64,000 nt of DNA from Pseudomonadota bacterium (GTDB lineage Bacteria; Pseudomonadota; Gammaproteobacteria; Steroidobacterales; Woeseiaceae), in NCBI GenBank assembly GCA_022563255.1, contig JADFNS010000012.1:1-64000 (forward strand), given 5' to 3'. The position numbers and the translations under genes were made by a program. Shown piece by piece: positions 37,145-47,078 of the stretch (its first letter is position 1; each line of letters opens with the position of its first letter). The notes below the pieces were generated by a model, which saw only the letters and a list, made by a program, of their open reading frames with translations, was not told the DNA's origin and made no database searches.

Positions 37145-38742
37145 CCAGTTTTTCCGGATTTAGCGGGCATCTCGACCGTATCGCCATCGTTGTCGGCAGC
37201 TGGCATTTCCGCGGTCTGGTCGGCGTCGGCAAGGCTGACCGTCAGCACTTCATTGATGTCCGTGGCATCGTCGACATCCATTTGGTCGATGACTTCGGCG
37301 GCTGCCCGGGCGATTTCTTTATTCAATGCCTGCGTCGCCGTCATTTCGTCTTCGTAATCCTGCTCGACCATCCGGTAATCGACTTCCTGACTGATTGTGT
37401 AGTTTTCGATAATCACGGAGTCGTCGCTGGCTTCGATCGCCCGCAGGTCATGCTGGCTGACATCTTCGGGTTGCGGCATTTTGGTCGCGTCGATGATCAC
37501 CGACATGTCGTAGTCATCATTTTCGGGCATCACTTCAACTTTGAGGATCGAGCTTTCGTCGATTTTTAATGTCCCGATGATGTCGGTCTCGCCCGATACG
37601 GCAGGATTCGCATCGTTTATGGGTGCAATGGTCTCAAACGGCAATTCGATATCCAGCGCGGTGGTTTGCGCAAAACCGAAATCCTTCGCCAGGTCGACGT
37701 CGGAGCCTTCCGCCAATCCCGTGCCAGCGATCAGGTCGGCATCAACCGCCAGGCTTTCTACCTCTGGCAACGCGTCGGGTCGTTTATGTTCGTCGCCAAC
37801 ATCGCTGTTGCTGGGGCGTGACGGCCTGGCAAGCAGCGCGACTGGCTTGGCGCCACCGCGCAGACGGCGACCGAACAGCCAAAGCGCGAATACGCCTGCG
37901 ACGCCACCGCCCGCAAGCCACGCAAGCCAGGAAGCCGATTGAGCGTCGTTCGTGGCCGCCGCAGTGCTGCGAATAATAGCCGTCGGTACGTTTGGCGACG
38001 TCGACTTCGTGACGGGTTCTGCCAATTGTGTGTCCAGAATAAAGTCGCCGGGTTTCAGATCGCCCGTTGTAACGCCTAACTCCATGAATTCGGCCAAAAC
38101 TTTGTCAGGTACGGCAGCGACTGGCGTTATCTCCGGCTCTACGGCGGTCGTGGGGATTACGCTGGGTTCCGGATCCGGTTCAGCGACTGCGACCGGGCGA
38201 TTCCCGATGCGTTGCACGATAGCCGCCAGCGAGTCACCGGGCTGTACCTCGTGACGCGTGGATTTTTCGACGTCGTGTTGCACTGTTGCTTGTCTGGATG
38301 CGGTGCTGACACGTACTGCTGCGGTCACGGGTGGTGCATAGACACGGGTCGCCGGATCGATGAAAAACGTGTATTCGCGGCTGACCTTGGCCGCGTACGG
38401 GCAGTTCACGGCGATTTGCGCAGAAATCATAGGCTCGCGTATGGGGGTGCTGCCAGTTAGCCTGATCACGCCGTTGGCAACGCTGACGCTCGCGCGAGTG
38501 ACGTTCGCCAAGCCGCTAAAAAACCGGCCCGGGCGCAGCGATATGCAGAAATCGGAGAGCTGTTCGTGCGGCCCCAGCGCGTAAGCGATGTTGGCTCGCA
38601 GTGGCTGGCCAAGTTTCGAATGGACGGTCAGGTCGCCGAGCTCGAGAGCGCTTGCCGGGCTGGCGGCCAGACTGCCGCCAACGGCGACCAGTACGGGTAT
38701 ACAACGTCTGGCCAGGAAGGAATCGGGAAATGCGCTCTTCAC
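37141..38742 (-). CDS. Short FimV-family inner-membrane protein
   Basis: A 533-residue protein with a signal peptide ([11 protein letters not shown]), the FimV N-terminal domain ([20 protein letters not shown], typical of FimV/HubP), a single LysM-like segment ([17 protein letters not shown]), one membrane helix (about 265-285, [19 protein letters not shown]) and an acidic cytoplasmic tail. The TPR-like C-terminal end of true FimV is absent. It is a paralogue of the full-length FimV at 48179. FimV/HubP proteins organise the cell pole and type IV pili; the adjacent FimX-like gene, 137 bases upstream on the same strand, supports a pilus link. Confidence 0.85.
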   Translation of the reverse strand: MKSAFPDSFLARRCIPVLVAVGGSLAASPASALELGDLTVHSKLGQPLRANIAYALGPHEQLSDFCISLRPGRFFSGLANVTRASVSVANGVIRLTGSTPIREPMISAQIAVNCPYAAKVSREYTFFIDPATRVYAPPVTAAVRVSTASRQATVQHDVEKSTRHEVQPGDSLAAIVQRIGNRPVAVAEPDPEPSVIPTTAVEPEITPVAAVPDKVLAEFMELGVTTGDLKPGDFILDTQLAEPVTKSTSPNVPTAIIRSTAAATNDAQSASWLAWLAGGGVAGVFALWLFGRRLRGGAKPVALLARPSRPSNSDVGDEHKRPDALPEVESLAVDADLIAGTGLAEGSDVDLAKDFGFAQTTALDIELPFETIAPINDANPAVSGETDIIGTLKIDESSILKVEVMPENDDYDMSVIIDATKMPQPEDVSQHDLRAIEASDDSVIIENYTISQEVDYRMVEQDYEDEMTATQALNKEIARAAAEVIDQMDVDDATDINEVLTVSLADADQTAEMPAADNDGDTVEMPAKSGKTG

Positions 38743-38878
38743 TTTCGGGACCTCACAGGTATTTGGGAGTCAGCTTTTCTTGAGATGTGCATTTATGACT
38801 GCTGCGCTATTTTACGATTTACAGACTCCCGAACGTTAGGGCGTGGTTCAACAAACGACGTGTGACTTGTGTCACGCG

Positions 38879-40984
38879 TTATGTAACGGCGGCAGTCAGG
38901 TCCTCAAGGGAGTTCGTGGCGACGCTGGAAGTATCCTGAAGAACGACCTCAGGTTCATGGACATAATGTCCCTGCATGAAGTCAAGACCGAGCTGAAACA
39001 GCACCGCCATCGCATTCGCATTCTCGACGCGCTCCGCGATGGTTTTGATCCCGCGTTGCTTGGCCGCCGCGACGATCTTGCCGACAGCCGTCTGCATTTT
39101 CGAATCCGTCATCAATGAATGCATGAGCTCGCCATCGATCTTGATGTAATCCGGTTTGAGGATATCCAGAATCTGAAAACGATCCTGATCGACGCCGTAG
39201 TGTTCGATCGCGAAACCAATACCCAGCTTGCGGGCGTGTTTTACCAGCGCGCGCGTTTGTTTGATGTGTTTGGCCGCATCGCGTTCGGGTATCTGTATGA
39301 CCAGCCTGGAGCAGTCGAACCCGTTCTCGTCCAGTTTGCTCTGCATCCACGATGCGGTTGTCGAGTCGATTATCGATTGTTTGGATACGCGTACGAACAC
39401 GCGGTCCGCATCGTTGCTGGTGCAGAATTTAACCGCGGCCTGCAGCATCCAGCGGTCGATGTTTTTCATCATGTTGTTGCGTTCCGCAGCCGGCATGAAC
39501 TCGGACGGTAAAACTGTATTTCCCTGCTCGTCGATCATGCGCACCAGTAAATCGTACATTTTCATGGTATCGCTGCGCAGACCGGCTATCGGCAAATGCA
39601 CGAGACGGAAGCGATCATCCATCATCGCCGCCTTAAGATGTTTCACCCATATCGCGTCGAATTCACGTTGCCGGGTGTCCTCGTTCGCGCTTTCGTCAAG
39701 GACAGAGGTATTGCCGCCCGCTTCCTTGCCAATTTTGTGTGCGGCGATCGTCGCCGCTATGAAATCTTCGAGATTACTGAAAATGTTGTTGACAGCGCAG
39801 GCGCCTACAGTGCAAGTCATGTGCGTCGACTTGTCGCCAACTTCGAACGTGAATTTTTCGATGTGCTTACAAAACTGCTTGCCCCAGACCTGGGCATCGC
39901 GCGCCGAACCGCGTTCCAGCAGCACCATGATTGACGTGCCTTCGAAGCGACCGGCGACATCGCGCGGGTGCAGACGCTTACGAACCTCCTCGGCCAGCTG
40001 CGCGAGAATTTCCTCGGAGTCCAGAATGCCGATCTGGTCGCGCAGTTTGCCGAAATCATCCGGCTTTATGTACACGAGACAATGCGTGCCTTGCGCCGGT
40101 TTCTTGCGCAGACGCTTGGTGATTCTCTCCAGGAACTGCGACCGATGGTAGAAGAGCATCGTTGGATCGCGTTTGAGCGCGTCGTGCACGAGTTTGGTTG
40201 GTTCCTCGGCGATTTTTAAGCGCGGCGCGATTCGAATCTGGACGCACGGACCGTCGTCGAGATCGAACTTGCGGAACTCGAGGTGAATTTCGTCGTCGTC
40301 TTCGGAATCGAGATGCGATTTGACGATGAGCTTGTCGCCGCTCGGCCATTTGCCCTCGATAGTCGCGATCAGGGCGCCTTTGAGCGCGGCCTGACTCTCG
40401 TCCTCGAAAGTATCCATGATGGGCAGGCCGACGAGTTCCTCTTTCTTGCCCACATTGAATTTTGTCATCCAGGCCTTGTTCACGTCGGTGAAAATGCCTT
40501 CCTGAACCAACGCAATCGAACTGCTGGACGATTTCATGTGATCTTTGAGCTGGCGTTTGTATTCGGTGGCCGACTGCAACGTGGAGTTCAGCGCACGTTC
40601 GACTCGCAAGGCACGTAATTCCCGGCTGACGACCGACTGCAAGCGTGACTTCAAAGACATTGAAACCAGGTCGCAGGCGCCGGCCTGCATGGCTTTCTGA
40701 ATACTGGTTTCGTCCGCTGATTCCTGCAGGGCGATCAGGGGTACTTCGGGGTTGTAACGGTCCTTTTGCTTGATGACCTGGCGAATCGTGTCCTGGTATC
40801 GCTCGCAGTTCAGAATCAGAAGCTCCACATGCTCGCAGGCCAATGTGTCTGCGAGGTCGCTGGAACCTGAAATCCAGTGGCAACGCGCCGCGTGACCCGC
40901 TTCGCGCAATGCACTGTTGATGCGTTCGACGTCGTTCTGATCTTCGCTCAGAACGGCAATAGAAATACTCTGGCGCCCGTTCAA
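38879..40984 (-). CDS. FimX-like protein: pseudo-receiver, PAS, degenerate GGDEF and EAL
   Basis: A 701-residue protein with the FimX order: an N-terminal receiver-like domain (5-125) whose phospho-Asp position is Asn (ELLILNCERYQD), PAS (about 140-250), GGDEF (about 275-420) reading RFEGTSI at the signature, and EAL (about 440-690) reading MYDLLVR where active enzymes have EALLR. Both catalytic signatures are lost, so it should neither make nor break c-di-GMP but may bind it through the EAL domain (PDYIKIDGEL is kept). P. aeruginosa and Xanthomonas FimX act this way to control type IV pilus assembly. A FimV-family gene lies next door. Exact orthology is not proven. Confidence 0.85.
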   Translation of the reverse strand: MNGRQSISIAVLSEDQNDVERINSALREAGHAARCHWISGSSDLADTLACEHVELLILNCERYQDTIRQVIKQKDRYNPEVPLIALQESADETSIQKAMQAGACDLVSMSLKSRLQSVVSRELRALRVERALNSTLQSATEYKRQLKDHMKSSSSSIALVQEGIFTDVNKAWMTKFNVGKKEELVGLPIMDTFEDESQAALKGALIATIEGKWPSGDKLIVKSHLDSEDDDEIHLEFRKFDLDDGPCVQIRIAPRLKIAEEPTKLVHDALKRDPTMLFYHRSQFLERITKRLRKKPAQGTHCLVYIKPDDFGKLRDQIGILDSEEILAQLAEEVRKRLHPRDVAGRFEGTSIMVLLERGSARDAQVWGKQFCKHIEKFTFEVGDKSTHMTCTVGACAVNNIFSNLEDFIAATIAAHKIGKEAGGNTSVLDESANEDTRQREFDAIWVKHLKAAMMDDRFRLVHLPIAGLRSDTMKMYDLLVRMIDEQGNTVLPSEFMPAAERNNMMKNIDRWMLQAAVKFCTSNDADRVFVRVSKQSIIDSTTASWMQSKLDENGFDCSRLVIQIPERDAAKHIKQTRALVKHARKLGIGFAIEHYGVDQDRFQILDILKPDYIKIDGELMHSLMTDSKMQTAVGKIVAAAKQRGIKTIAERVENANAMAVLFQLGLDFMQGHYVHEPEVVLQDTSSVATNSLEDLTAAVT

Positions 40985-41231
40985 ATCCTATTCCCTGGCA
41001 ACGGCGGAATTCCGTTGATATCCATATTTTGTAAACTTGAACGCACAGTCTAGACACTGTGAACGGCCGGAGTCCGGTTGGGACCTCAAAACCGTGACCT
41101 GAATCATGTTTCGGGGACAAATGTGTCCAATCCGGACCACACTGACGCTGGCCAAGTCGACCGAGTTGGTTATGATAGTGCCTCGCTGCCAGCCGGCAGA
41201 TCTCTTTTCGCCGTGATATCAGAGTTTTTTT

Positions 41232-41798
41232 ATGGCCAATTACAGCACCAACGAGTTTAAGTCAGGACTGCGGATCATCCAGGACGGCCATCCCTGCATC
41301 ATCGTTGAAAATGAATTCGTCAAGCCCGGCAAAGGCCAGGCGTTCAATCGCGTTCGTATCAAGAACCTCAAAACCGGCAAGACGATTGACAAAACATTCA
41401 AGTCGGGCGAGTCGGTTGAGGCTGCCGACGTCGTGGACACACAGATGCAGTTCCTCTATGCGGACGATGAATTCTGGCATTTCATGAAGCAGGATACATT
41501 TGACCAATACGCGGCCGATGCGGCAGCCATCGGCGACGCCAGGGACTGGATTTCCGACGGCGACATTTGCGGTATCACGCTCTGGAATGACACGCCGATC
41601 ATTGTGACGGCGCCGAACTTTGTTGAACTGGAAATTACGCAGACTGATCCCGGCGTCAAAGGCGATACCGCGAGCGGCGGTGTGAAGCCCGCGACGGTCT
41701 CAACCGGTGCGGTTGTGCGCGTGCCGTTGTTCGTCGACCAAAACGAAACGATCAAGATAGACACGCGTTCGCGCGAGTACGTTTCGCGCGTCAAATAA
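41232..41798 (+). CDS. efp: Elongation factor P
   Basis: A 188-residue translation factor that rescues ribosomes stalled at polyproline. The loop with the lysine to be beta-lysylated reads [18 protein letters not shown], the KPGKG form that EpmA recognises. The protein begins [19 protein letters not shown] and ends [10 protein letters not shown]. epmA is encoded on the opposite strand 460 bases away, consistent with lysylation; EpmB is not in the window. The end overlaps msrC by eight bases, tail to tail. TATGAT at 41171-41176 could be its -10 box. Confidence 0.97.
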   Translation: MANYSTNEFKSGLRIIQDGHPCIIVENEFVKPGKGQAFNRVRIKNLKTGKTIDKTFKSGESVEAADVVDTQMQFLYADDEFWHFMKQDTFDQYAADAAAIGDARDWISDGDICGITLWNDTPIIVTAPNFVELEITQTDPGVKGDTASGGVKPATVSTGAVVRVPLFVDQNETIKIDTRSREYVSRVK

Positions 41799-42264
41799 AA
41801 CCGTCGCGCGAGCTTTGCAGCTCGCAGAACGAATCACACAATTGCTCGATACCTGCCTGATCGGACGCGCTGAAACGATTCGGCGTCGGGCTGTCGATGT
41901 CGAGCACGCCGAGCAACCGGCCATTGACCACCAGCGGTACAACGATTTCAGCGCGTGAGTCGGGATCGCAGGCGATGTGTCCTGCAAAAACGCGCACATC
42001 GGGAACGCGTTGCGTCTGCAGTGTCGCCGCAGCCGTTCCGCACACGCCGTCGCCAAGTTCGATGTGCACGCAGGCCGGTTTTCCCTGGAACGGACCCAAC
42101 ACAAGTTCATCGCCGCGCAACACGTAAACGCCCAGCCAATTGATGTCGTCCAGCGCGTTGTAGAGCAGTGCGACGAAATTGCCGGTGCTTGCCAGCGCGT
42201 CGGTCTCGTCCGCGAGCAGCGCGCGCAGTTGCGAATCCAGCAGGGCGTAATCGGGGTTACTCAT
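41791..42264 (-). CDS. msrC: Free methionine-(R)-sulfoxide reductase (GAF type)
   Basis: A 157-residue GAF-domain enzyme reducing free methionine-R-sulfoxide. The catalytic cysteine pattern is complete: [20 protein letters not shown] and [17 protein letters not shown]. Start ATG at 42264 (MSNPDYALL) is used; it overlaps the 3' end of epmA by eight bases. It is the last gene of the coupled run sco-psd-epmA-msrC. Confidence 0.92.
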   Translation of the reverse strand: MSNPDYALLDSQLRALLADETDALASTGNFVALLYNALDDINWLGVYVLRGDELVLGPFQGKPACVHIELGDGVCGTAAATLQTQRVPDVRVFAGHIACDPDSRAEIVVPLVVNGRLLGVLDIDSPTPNRFSASDQAGIEQLCDSFCELQSSRDGFI

Positions 42265-43228
42265 TGCGAGCCTCAAACGTGAACGTCACGACATTGCCGA
42301 TATCGCCGGTTTTATCATTAATCATCTGCAGGCGCTCGAGACCCACCGCAACACCGGCGCACGCGGGCATGCCGGACTCAAGCGCCGCAAGCAGCGCTCC
42401 GTCCTCTGGTCGCACGGGCCGTCCGCGCCGCAACCGGTCGTCGGAATCGGTCGCCATGCGTTTTTTCTGTTCGGCCGCGTCGGTTAGTTCGACGTAACCG
42501 TTGGCGAGTTCCACCGGTCCCATGAAAACCTCGAAGCGGTCGGCAACGGCCGCGTCGGCGGGGCAGCGGCGCGCGAGGGCGGCCAGGCTGGCTGGATAAT
42601 GCTGCAGTATCGTGAATTTGTGCGCAGCAAACGTCGGCGTGATTTTCGTCGTCAATATCAGGTCCAGCCAGTCACTGCGTTCGTCGCCGATGGTGGTAGT
42701 CAGATCGGCGTCAGCGCCGGCCGCGTGCGCGAGTTCGGCGATGGAAGCATCGATGGGGTCCGCGCCGACAACGTCAACGAACACGTCTCTGAAATTTACG
42801 GTGTCATGCTCGTCGGCGAGCGCCGGGTCGTCGAGCGCCGTTGCCAGCGCGCTGACCGTATCAGCTATCATTTCGCGCAGACCAAAACCAAGACGGTACC
42901 ACTCGACCAGCGTGAATTCGGGCTGGTGGTAGCGGCCGTTCTCGCCGTCGCGAAACACACGACAGATCGAATAAATATCCGGGTAGCCCGCCGCGAGCAG
43001 ACGCTTCATGCAGAACTCCGGAGAGGTGTGCAGATAAAGTGGCGCATTGCTCAGGCTACTGCGCACTTCGAGGGTTTCAATATGAAGGTCGCTGACGGCG
43101 GTCGTGCTCAGCGCCGGCGTAGCGACTTCCAGCATCGTCGTGGCGTCGAAGTAAGCCCGGAACCGGCGCAGTAACTCCGCTCTGCGACGCGCGGCATCCG
43201 GTCCGGACGACGGACGCCAGGCCGTCAT
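42257..43228 (-). CDS. epmA: EF-P beta-lysyltransferase EpmA
   Basis: A 323-residue short lysyl-tRNA synthetase homologue lacking the anticodon-binding domain; it attaches (R)-beta-lysine to EF-P. Class II motifs: RAYFDATTMLEVATPAL (motif 1), HTSPEFCMKRLLAAG and RVFRDGENGRYHQPEFTLVEWY (motif 2), and GVAVGLERLQMI (motif 3). The start ATG at 43228 overlaps the psd stop by four bases (ATGA); a longer frame to 43357 runs into psd. Proximity to efp fits its role, and linkage to psd is also known from enterobacteria. Confidence 0.95.
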   Translation of the reverse strand: MTAWRPSSGPDAARRRAELLRRFRAYFDATTMLEVATPALSTTAVSDLHIETLEVRSSLSNAPLYLHTSPEFCMKRLLAAGYPDIYSICRVFRDGENGRYHQPEFTLVEWYRLGFGLREMIADTVSALATALDDPALADEHDTVNFRDVFVDVVGADPIDASIAELAHAAGADADLTTTIGDERSDWLDLILTTKITPTFAAHKFTILQHYPASLAALARRCPADAAVADRFEVFMGPVELANGYVELTDAAEQKKRMATDSDDRLRRGRPVRPEDGALLAALESGMPACAGVAVGLERLQMINDKTGDIGNVVTFTFEARNE

Positions 43229-44088
43229 TTTTCGCGGTCCGACATTTTTCCGATCGCCTCGCCCATGCGCAGCGCGTCGCCAGGCAGGAGGTCCTGATCC
43301 CATTCGCAGGCGTTGCGGGACAATAGCAAGATGACGGTCGAGCCCATATTGAACCAACCGAGCAGATCACCCTTTGCCACGGTGCAGGAGGCCCGCGAGA
43401 GATCGATGACGTCGACGACGCCGTGTTTGCGTGGCCGAATTTCACCGCTCCACGGCGTCGAGATACTGCCGACGTTCAGTGCGCCGACGAAGATCACGGC
43501 GGCAGGACCCCATGCCGTACGAAAGTGCATGATCAGGCGCTCGTTGCGGCAAAACAGTCCATCCACACGTGAAACGGTTGCCGCATTGACGCTGAATAAA
43601 TCGCCGGGTACATAGCGTGCGGCAAGCAGTTCGCCGGCGAGTGGCGCGTGCACGCGGTGATAGTTTTGCGGCGCGAGATAGAAGGTTGCGAACGAACCGT
43701 CAATATACGTGCGCGCTTCCTCGAGGTCGGTCGCGAGCAGGTCATCGAGAGAATAGTCGATGCCCTTCGCCTGCATGATGCTGTCGGCGCGAATGCCGGC
43801 AGTCATACTGACCGTGCCATCGACAGGTGAGACGATACTGTCATCGTCGGTATCGATTTTCCGGGCGCCAGCGCGCAGTTCGCGGATAAAGAAGTCCTTA
43901 AACGTCGCGAAGTCTGCAGGCACGTCCAGTCGCACTTCCTCTACGTCTACCTTGTACAGAGCGACGAACTGCGAGATCAGGAAATCTTTGGTCGCGCGGT
44001 GGCGAATGCGAGTGATATGCCAGACCAGCGCAGTCAGCCAGTGCTGCGGCAACAGGTATTGCAATGCGACCAGCAGACCGGTGAGCAT
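43225..44088 (-). CDS. psd: Phosphatidylserine decarboxylase
   Basis: A 287-residue membrane-associated enzyme that makes phosphatidylethanolamine. It self-cleaves at GST (here NMGSTVILLLSRN, about residue 254) to form the pyruvoyl group. The Asp of DGTVS and the His of NYHRVHAP are the other catalytic elements. The ATG at 44088 is used; a TTG just before it is possible. Both ends overlap neighbours (Sco gene upstream, epmA downstream), so translation is coupled. Confidence 0.96.
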   Translation of the reverse strand: MLTGLLVALQYLLPQHWLTALVWHITRIRHRATKDFLISQFVALYKVDVEEVRLDVPADFATFKDFFIRELRAGARKIDTDDDSIVSPVDGTVSMTAGIRADSIMQAKGIDYSLDDLLATDLEEARTYIDGSFATFYLAPQNYHRVHAPLAGELLAARYVPGDLFSVNAATVSRVDGLFCRNERLIMHFRTAWGPAAVIFVGALNVGSISTPWSGEIRPRKHGVVDVIDLSRASCTVAKGDLLGWFNMGSTVILLLSRNACEWDQDLLPGDALRMGEAIGKMSDREK

Positions 44089-45053
44089 CAATCGTCCCGT
44101 GTTGTAACGCGAGCGTCGACGCGCAGGACAAGGTCGTCGCCGGCAAAGAATTTCAGCGACACGTTTTCCACGGGTCCGGCTGGACGCATTAGCATCAGGT
44201 GCATGCCGGTGCGTTCCAGCGTCACCGTCGAGTTGCCGGGCACGACGAGTTCCGGGATGCGGCGCATTTTCGCGACGCCGTCTTCGAGCGTCGATTTGTG
44301 AATTTCAGCCGCCGCAAATTGAGGACTGACGACATGCGAAATTCTGATGGTTTCCGGCGTCGTATTCGTCAACGAAAGATAGCCCGCACTCACAAGCGCC
44401 CCTGGCATTGGCACAGTGATCACGACGTCGGCTGCAACGAGCGGCAGTGGCGTCATGATCAGCGGCAGATCGTGGACATAATTTGCGACGGTGTGCGGGC
44501 CGCTGAACAACGCATGAAATTCACCGGCCGGATTGAACACCAGGACGGCGGCGGAGTGGTCAACGCCGTAGTTTTCGCCGTCGGCAACTCGTTTCTCAAA
44601 ATAAATGCCGAGCGCTTTCGTCAGTTTCCTTATTTCCGCGAGTTCCCCGGTAACTCCGAGATTGCCTGCCCCAAAAGCGTCCACGTACTCGCCCAATTGC
44701 GCAGGCGCGTCGCGGTCCGGGTCGACGCTCACGAGCACAATGCGCGGCAGCGGTTCCGTGCCCGCCGCGGCGAGTTCGCGTTTCGCGGTTGCGAGGGTTT
44801 GCAGCGTTATGGGGCAGATATCGGGGCAGTGTGTGAAGCCGAAGAAAACGAGATCCCACTGCCCCTGAAATGTCTCGGCGCTGACGGCGTTGCCGTGCTG
44901 GTCGAGCAAGGAAAAATCCGGCAATGCGATCGGCGACGGCAGGACGAACGCCGTCGTGGGCTCGTCCGGCGTGTTCAGCTTTGTCGAGACCCATATGCCG
45001 GCGGCGAGCGCCGTGGCGCTCGCGATTGCGATGATCAGATTCTTGAGACTCAT
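44088..45053 (-). CDS. Sco-PCuAC fusion copper chaperone
   Basis: A 321-residue protein with an N-terminal membrane anchor (about 5-23), a Sco1/SenC thioredoxin-like domain (about 40-190) and a C-terminal PCuAC domain (about 200-315). The Sco copper ligands are present: [10 protein letters not shown] (C-x3-C) and a His in YGVDHSAAV. The PCuAC part carries the exact signature H-x10-M-x21-H-x-M (EIHKS ... KMRR ... GMHLML). Both families deliver copper to the CuA centre of cytochrome oxidase and normally work as two proteins. It heads the coupled run with psd, epmA and msrC. Confidence 0.93.
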   Translation of the reverse strand: MSLKNLIIAIASATALAAGIWVSTKLNTPDEPTTAFVLPSPIALPDFSLLDQHGNAVSAETFQGQWDLVFFGFTHCPDICPITLQTLATAKRELAAAGTEPLPRIVLVSVDPDRDAPAQLGEYVDAFGAGNLGVTGELAEIRKLTKALGIYFEKRVADGENYGVDHSAAVLVFNPAGEFHALFSGPHTVANYVHDLPLIMTPLPLVAADVVITVPMPGALVSAGYLSLTNTTPETIRISHVVSPQFAAAEIHKSTLEDGVAKMRRIPELVVPGNSTVTLERTGMHLMLMRPAGPVENVSLKFFAGDDLVLRVDARVTTRDD

Positions 45054-45109
45054 GGTGCAGCGATTCTACAGGCAGTTGGGTCGCGAGCGTGATAGATTCG
45101 CCGGCGCGT

Positions 45110-45979
45110 ATGAACGTCGAGCAACTTATTCACGATATCGCTGCGCGTTTTGAGGCGGCGCAGCTTTCCTACGGACACGGCACTGACAATCCGCTGGACG
45201 AGGCCGCGTGGCTGGTTTTCGCGACCCTGCAGCTTTCGCATGACGACGCGCCCGCCGCTTATGCAACCGTGGTCGCCGAGGAATCGTTGTCGCGTGTCGT
45301 CGCACTGGCTGGGCGGCGCATCGACGAGCGTATGCCGCTCGCTTATCTGGTCAATCAGGCGTTTTTCGCGGGCCACGAGTTCTACGTTGACGAACGCGTG
45401 CTGGTGCCGCGCAGTCCGATGGCGGAACTGATCCAGGCACAGTTTTCGCCGTGGACCAGGCCGGAGCGGATTCGCGCCGTGCTGGACCTGGGTACCGGCA
45501 GCGCGTGTATTGCGATAGCCATCGCACACGCGTTTCCCGATGCCAGCGTCGATGCCGTTGATATTTCCGCGGATGCGCTGGCAGTGGCGACGATCAATAT
45601 TGAAAAGCACGGTCTGGAGGCGCGCGTGACGACCGTGCAGTCGGATTTTTTTTCCGCGTTGGGCGGCCGTCGCTACGATCTGATTGTCAGCAATCCTCCG
45701 TACGTCGACCGCGAAGACCTGCACGCCATGGCGGACGAGTTTCAGTACGAACCCGAACTGGGCCTCGCCGCCGGCGACGATGGCCTGGATGCCGTGCACA
45801 GGATTTTGCAAGATGCCTCGCGATTCCTGATGGACAATGGAATACTGGTCTGCGAGGTCGGTAACAGCCAAACCGCGCTGGAACAGGCGTATCCTGACAC
45901 GGCGTTCGTCTGGCTGGAATTCGAGCACGGTGGTGCAGGCGTCTTCCTGCTGACCAAGGGTGACTTACAAGGGTTTTAA
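45110..45979 (+). CDS. prmB: Ribosomal protein L3 glutamine methyltransferase
   Basis: A 289-residue SAM-dependent N5-glutamine methyltransferase. It shows [20 protein letters not shown] (SAM-binding) and [12 protein letters not shown], the NPPY motif of Gln/Asn methylases. [24 protein letters not shown] is typical of PrmB rather than PrmC, and linkage to aroC is the usual PrmB setting. ATG at 45110 starts the family-like [10 protein letters not shown]; an in-frame GTG at 45089 is possible. aroC begins two bases after its stop. Confidence 0.93.
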   Translation: MNVEQLIHDIAARFEAAQLSYGHGTDNPLDEAAWLVFATLQLSHDDAPAAYATVVAEESLSRVVALAGRRIDERMPLAYLVNQAFFAGHEFYVDERVLVPRSPMAELIQAQFSPWTRPERIRAVLDLGTGSACIAIAIAHAFPDASVDAVDISADALAVATINIEKHGLEARVTTVQSDFFSALGGRRYDLIVSNPPYVDREDLHAMADEFQYEPELGLAAGDDGLDAVHRILQDASRFLMDNGILVCEVGNSQTALEQAYPDTAFVWLEFEHGGAGVFLLTKGDLQGF

Positions 45980-45981
45980 CG

Positions 45982-47067
45982 GTGTCTGGCAATACATTCG
46001 GACGAATTTTTTCGGTAACGACTTTCGGCGAGAGTCACGGGGTCGCACTCGGGTGCATCGTTGACGGTTGTCCGCCGGGCATGGATTTATCGGCGGCCGA
46101 CATCCAGGGCGACCTTGACCGGCGCCGGCCCGGGCGCAGTCGTCACACGACGCAGCGCAACGAGCCCGACCAGGTCGAGATTCTCTCCGGGGTATTCGAG
46201 GGTAAAACGACTGGCACGCCGATAGCGTTGCTCGTCAAAAACAAGGATCAACGCTCGCAGGACTACAGCGATATCAAGGACAAGTTTCGGCCCGGTCACG
46301 CGGATTACACCTACCAGCAGAAATACGGAATCCGCGACTACCGTGGCGGCGGCCGCTCGTCTGCCCGTGAGACGACGATGCGCGTTGCCGCCGGAGCCAT
46401 CGCGAAGAAATACCTCAAAGAGCGGCTCGGCATAGAGGTACGCGGCTACTTGTCGCAACTCGGCCCGATCAAACTCGACGCCAAAGATTTTTCAATTATC
46501 GACGACAACGCTTTTTTCTGTGCGGACCCGGACCGTATCGCAGAACTTGACAAGTTCATGGACGAACTGAAGGAGCAGGGCGACTCGATCGGTGCGAAGA
46601 TCAGCGTCCTGGCGAGCAATGTGCCACCGGGGCTGGGCGAGCCCGTCTTCGACAAGCTGGGGGCCGACATCGCGCACGGTTTGATGAGTATCAACGCTGT
46701 CAAAGGCGTGGAATTCGGTGCAGGTTTCGCGGCGATTACGCAGCACGGCAGCGAACATCGCGACGAACTGACGGCGTCAGGATTCAGCAAGAACGACGCA
46801 GGAGGCACGCTCGGCGGTATCTCCTCAGGTCAGGACATTCTCGTGAGCCTGGCGTTGAAACCGACTTCGAGCGTGTCAGCGCCCGCGAAGACGATCGACA
46901 AGACCGGCAAGGAGACCGGGATTGTCACCAAGGGACGTCACGATCCCTGCGTTGGCCTGCGTGCGACGCCCATCGCCGAGGCGATGGTTGCCCTGGTGAT
47001 CATGGATCATTACCTGCGCAACCGGGCACAAAATGCCGACGTGGAATCCGCCACGCCAACCATATAG
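45982..47067 (+). CDS. aroC: Chorismate synthase
   Basis: A 361-residue FMN-dependent enzyme, last step of the shikimate path. Signatures: [18 protein letters not shown] at the start, [41 protein letters not shown] and [19 protein letters not shown], and [17 protein letters not shown] near the end. The start is a GTG. It is transcribed with prmB and asd. Confidence 0.98.
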   Translation: MSGNTFGRIFSVTTFGESHGVALGCIVDGCPPGMDLSAADIQGDLDRRRPGRSRHTTQRNEPDQVEILSGVFEGKTTGTPIALLVKNKDQRSQDYSDIKDKFRPGHADYTYQQKYGIRDYRGGGRSSARETTMRVAAGAIAKKYLKERLGIEVRGYLSQLGPIKLDAKDFSIIDDNAFFCADPDRIAELDKFMDELKEQGDSIGAKISVLASNVPPGLGEPVFDKLGADIAHGLMSINAVKGVEFGAGFAAITQHGSEHRDELTASGFSKNDAGGTLGGISSGQDILVSLALKPTSSVSAPAKTIDKTGKETGIVTKGRHDPCVGLRATPIAEAMVALVIMDHYLRNRAQNADVESATPTI

Positions 47068-47078
47068 AACCCAAGCGT

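Noticed and set aside
41141-41176. Full efp promoter with TATGAT at 41171
   Set aside because: No -35 box at suitable spacing was found, so only the -10 is mentioned under efp.
43229-43357. Longer N-terminus for EpmA
   Set aside because: It lies within psd, and the ATG at 43228 forms the usual ATGA overlap and family start.
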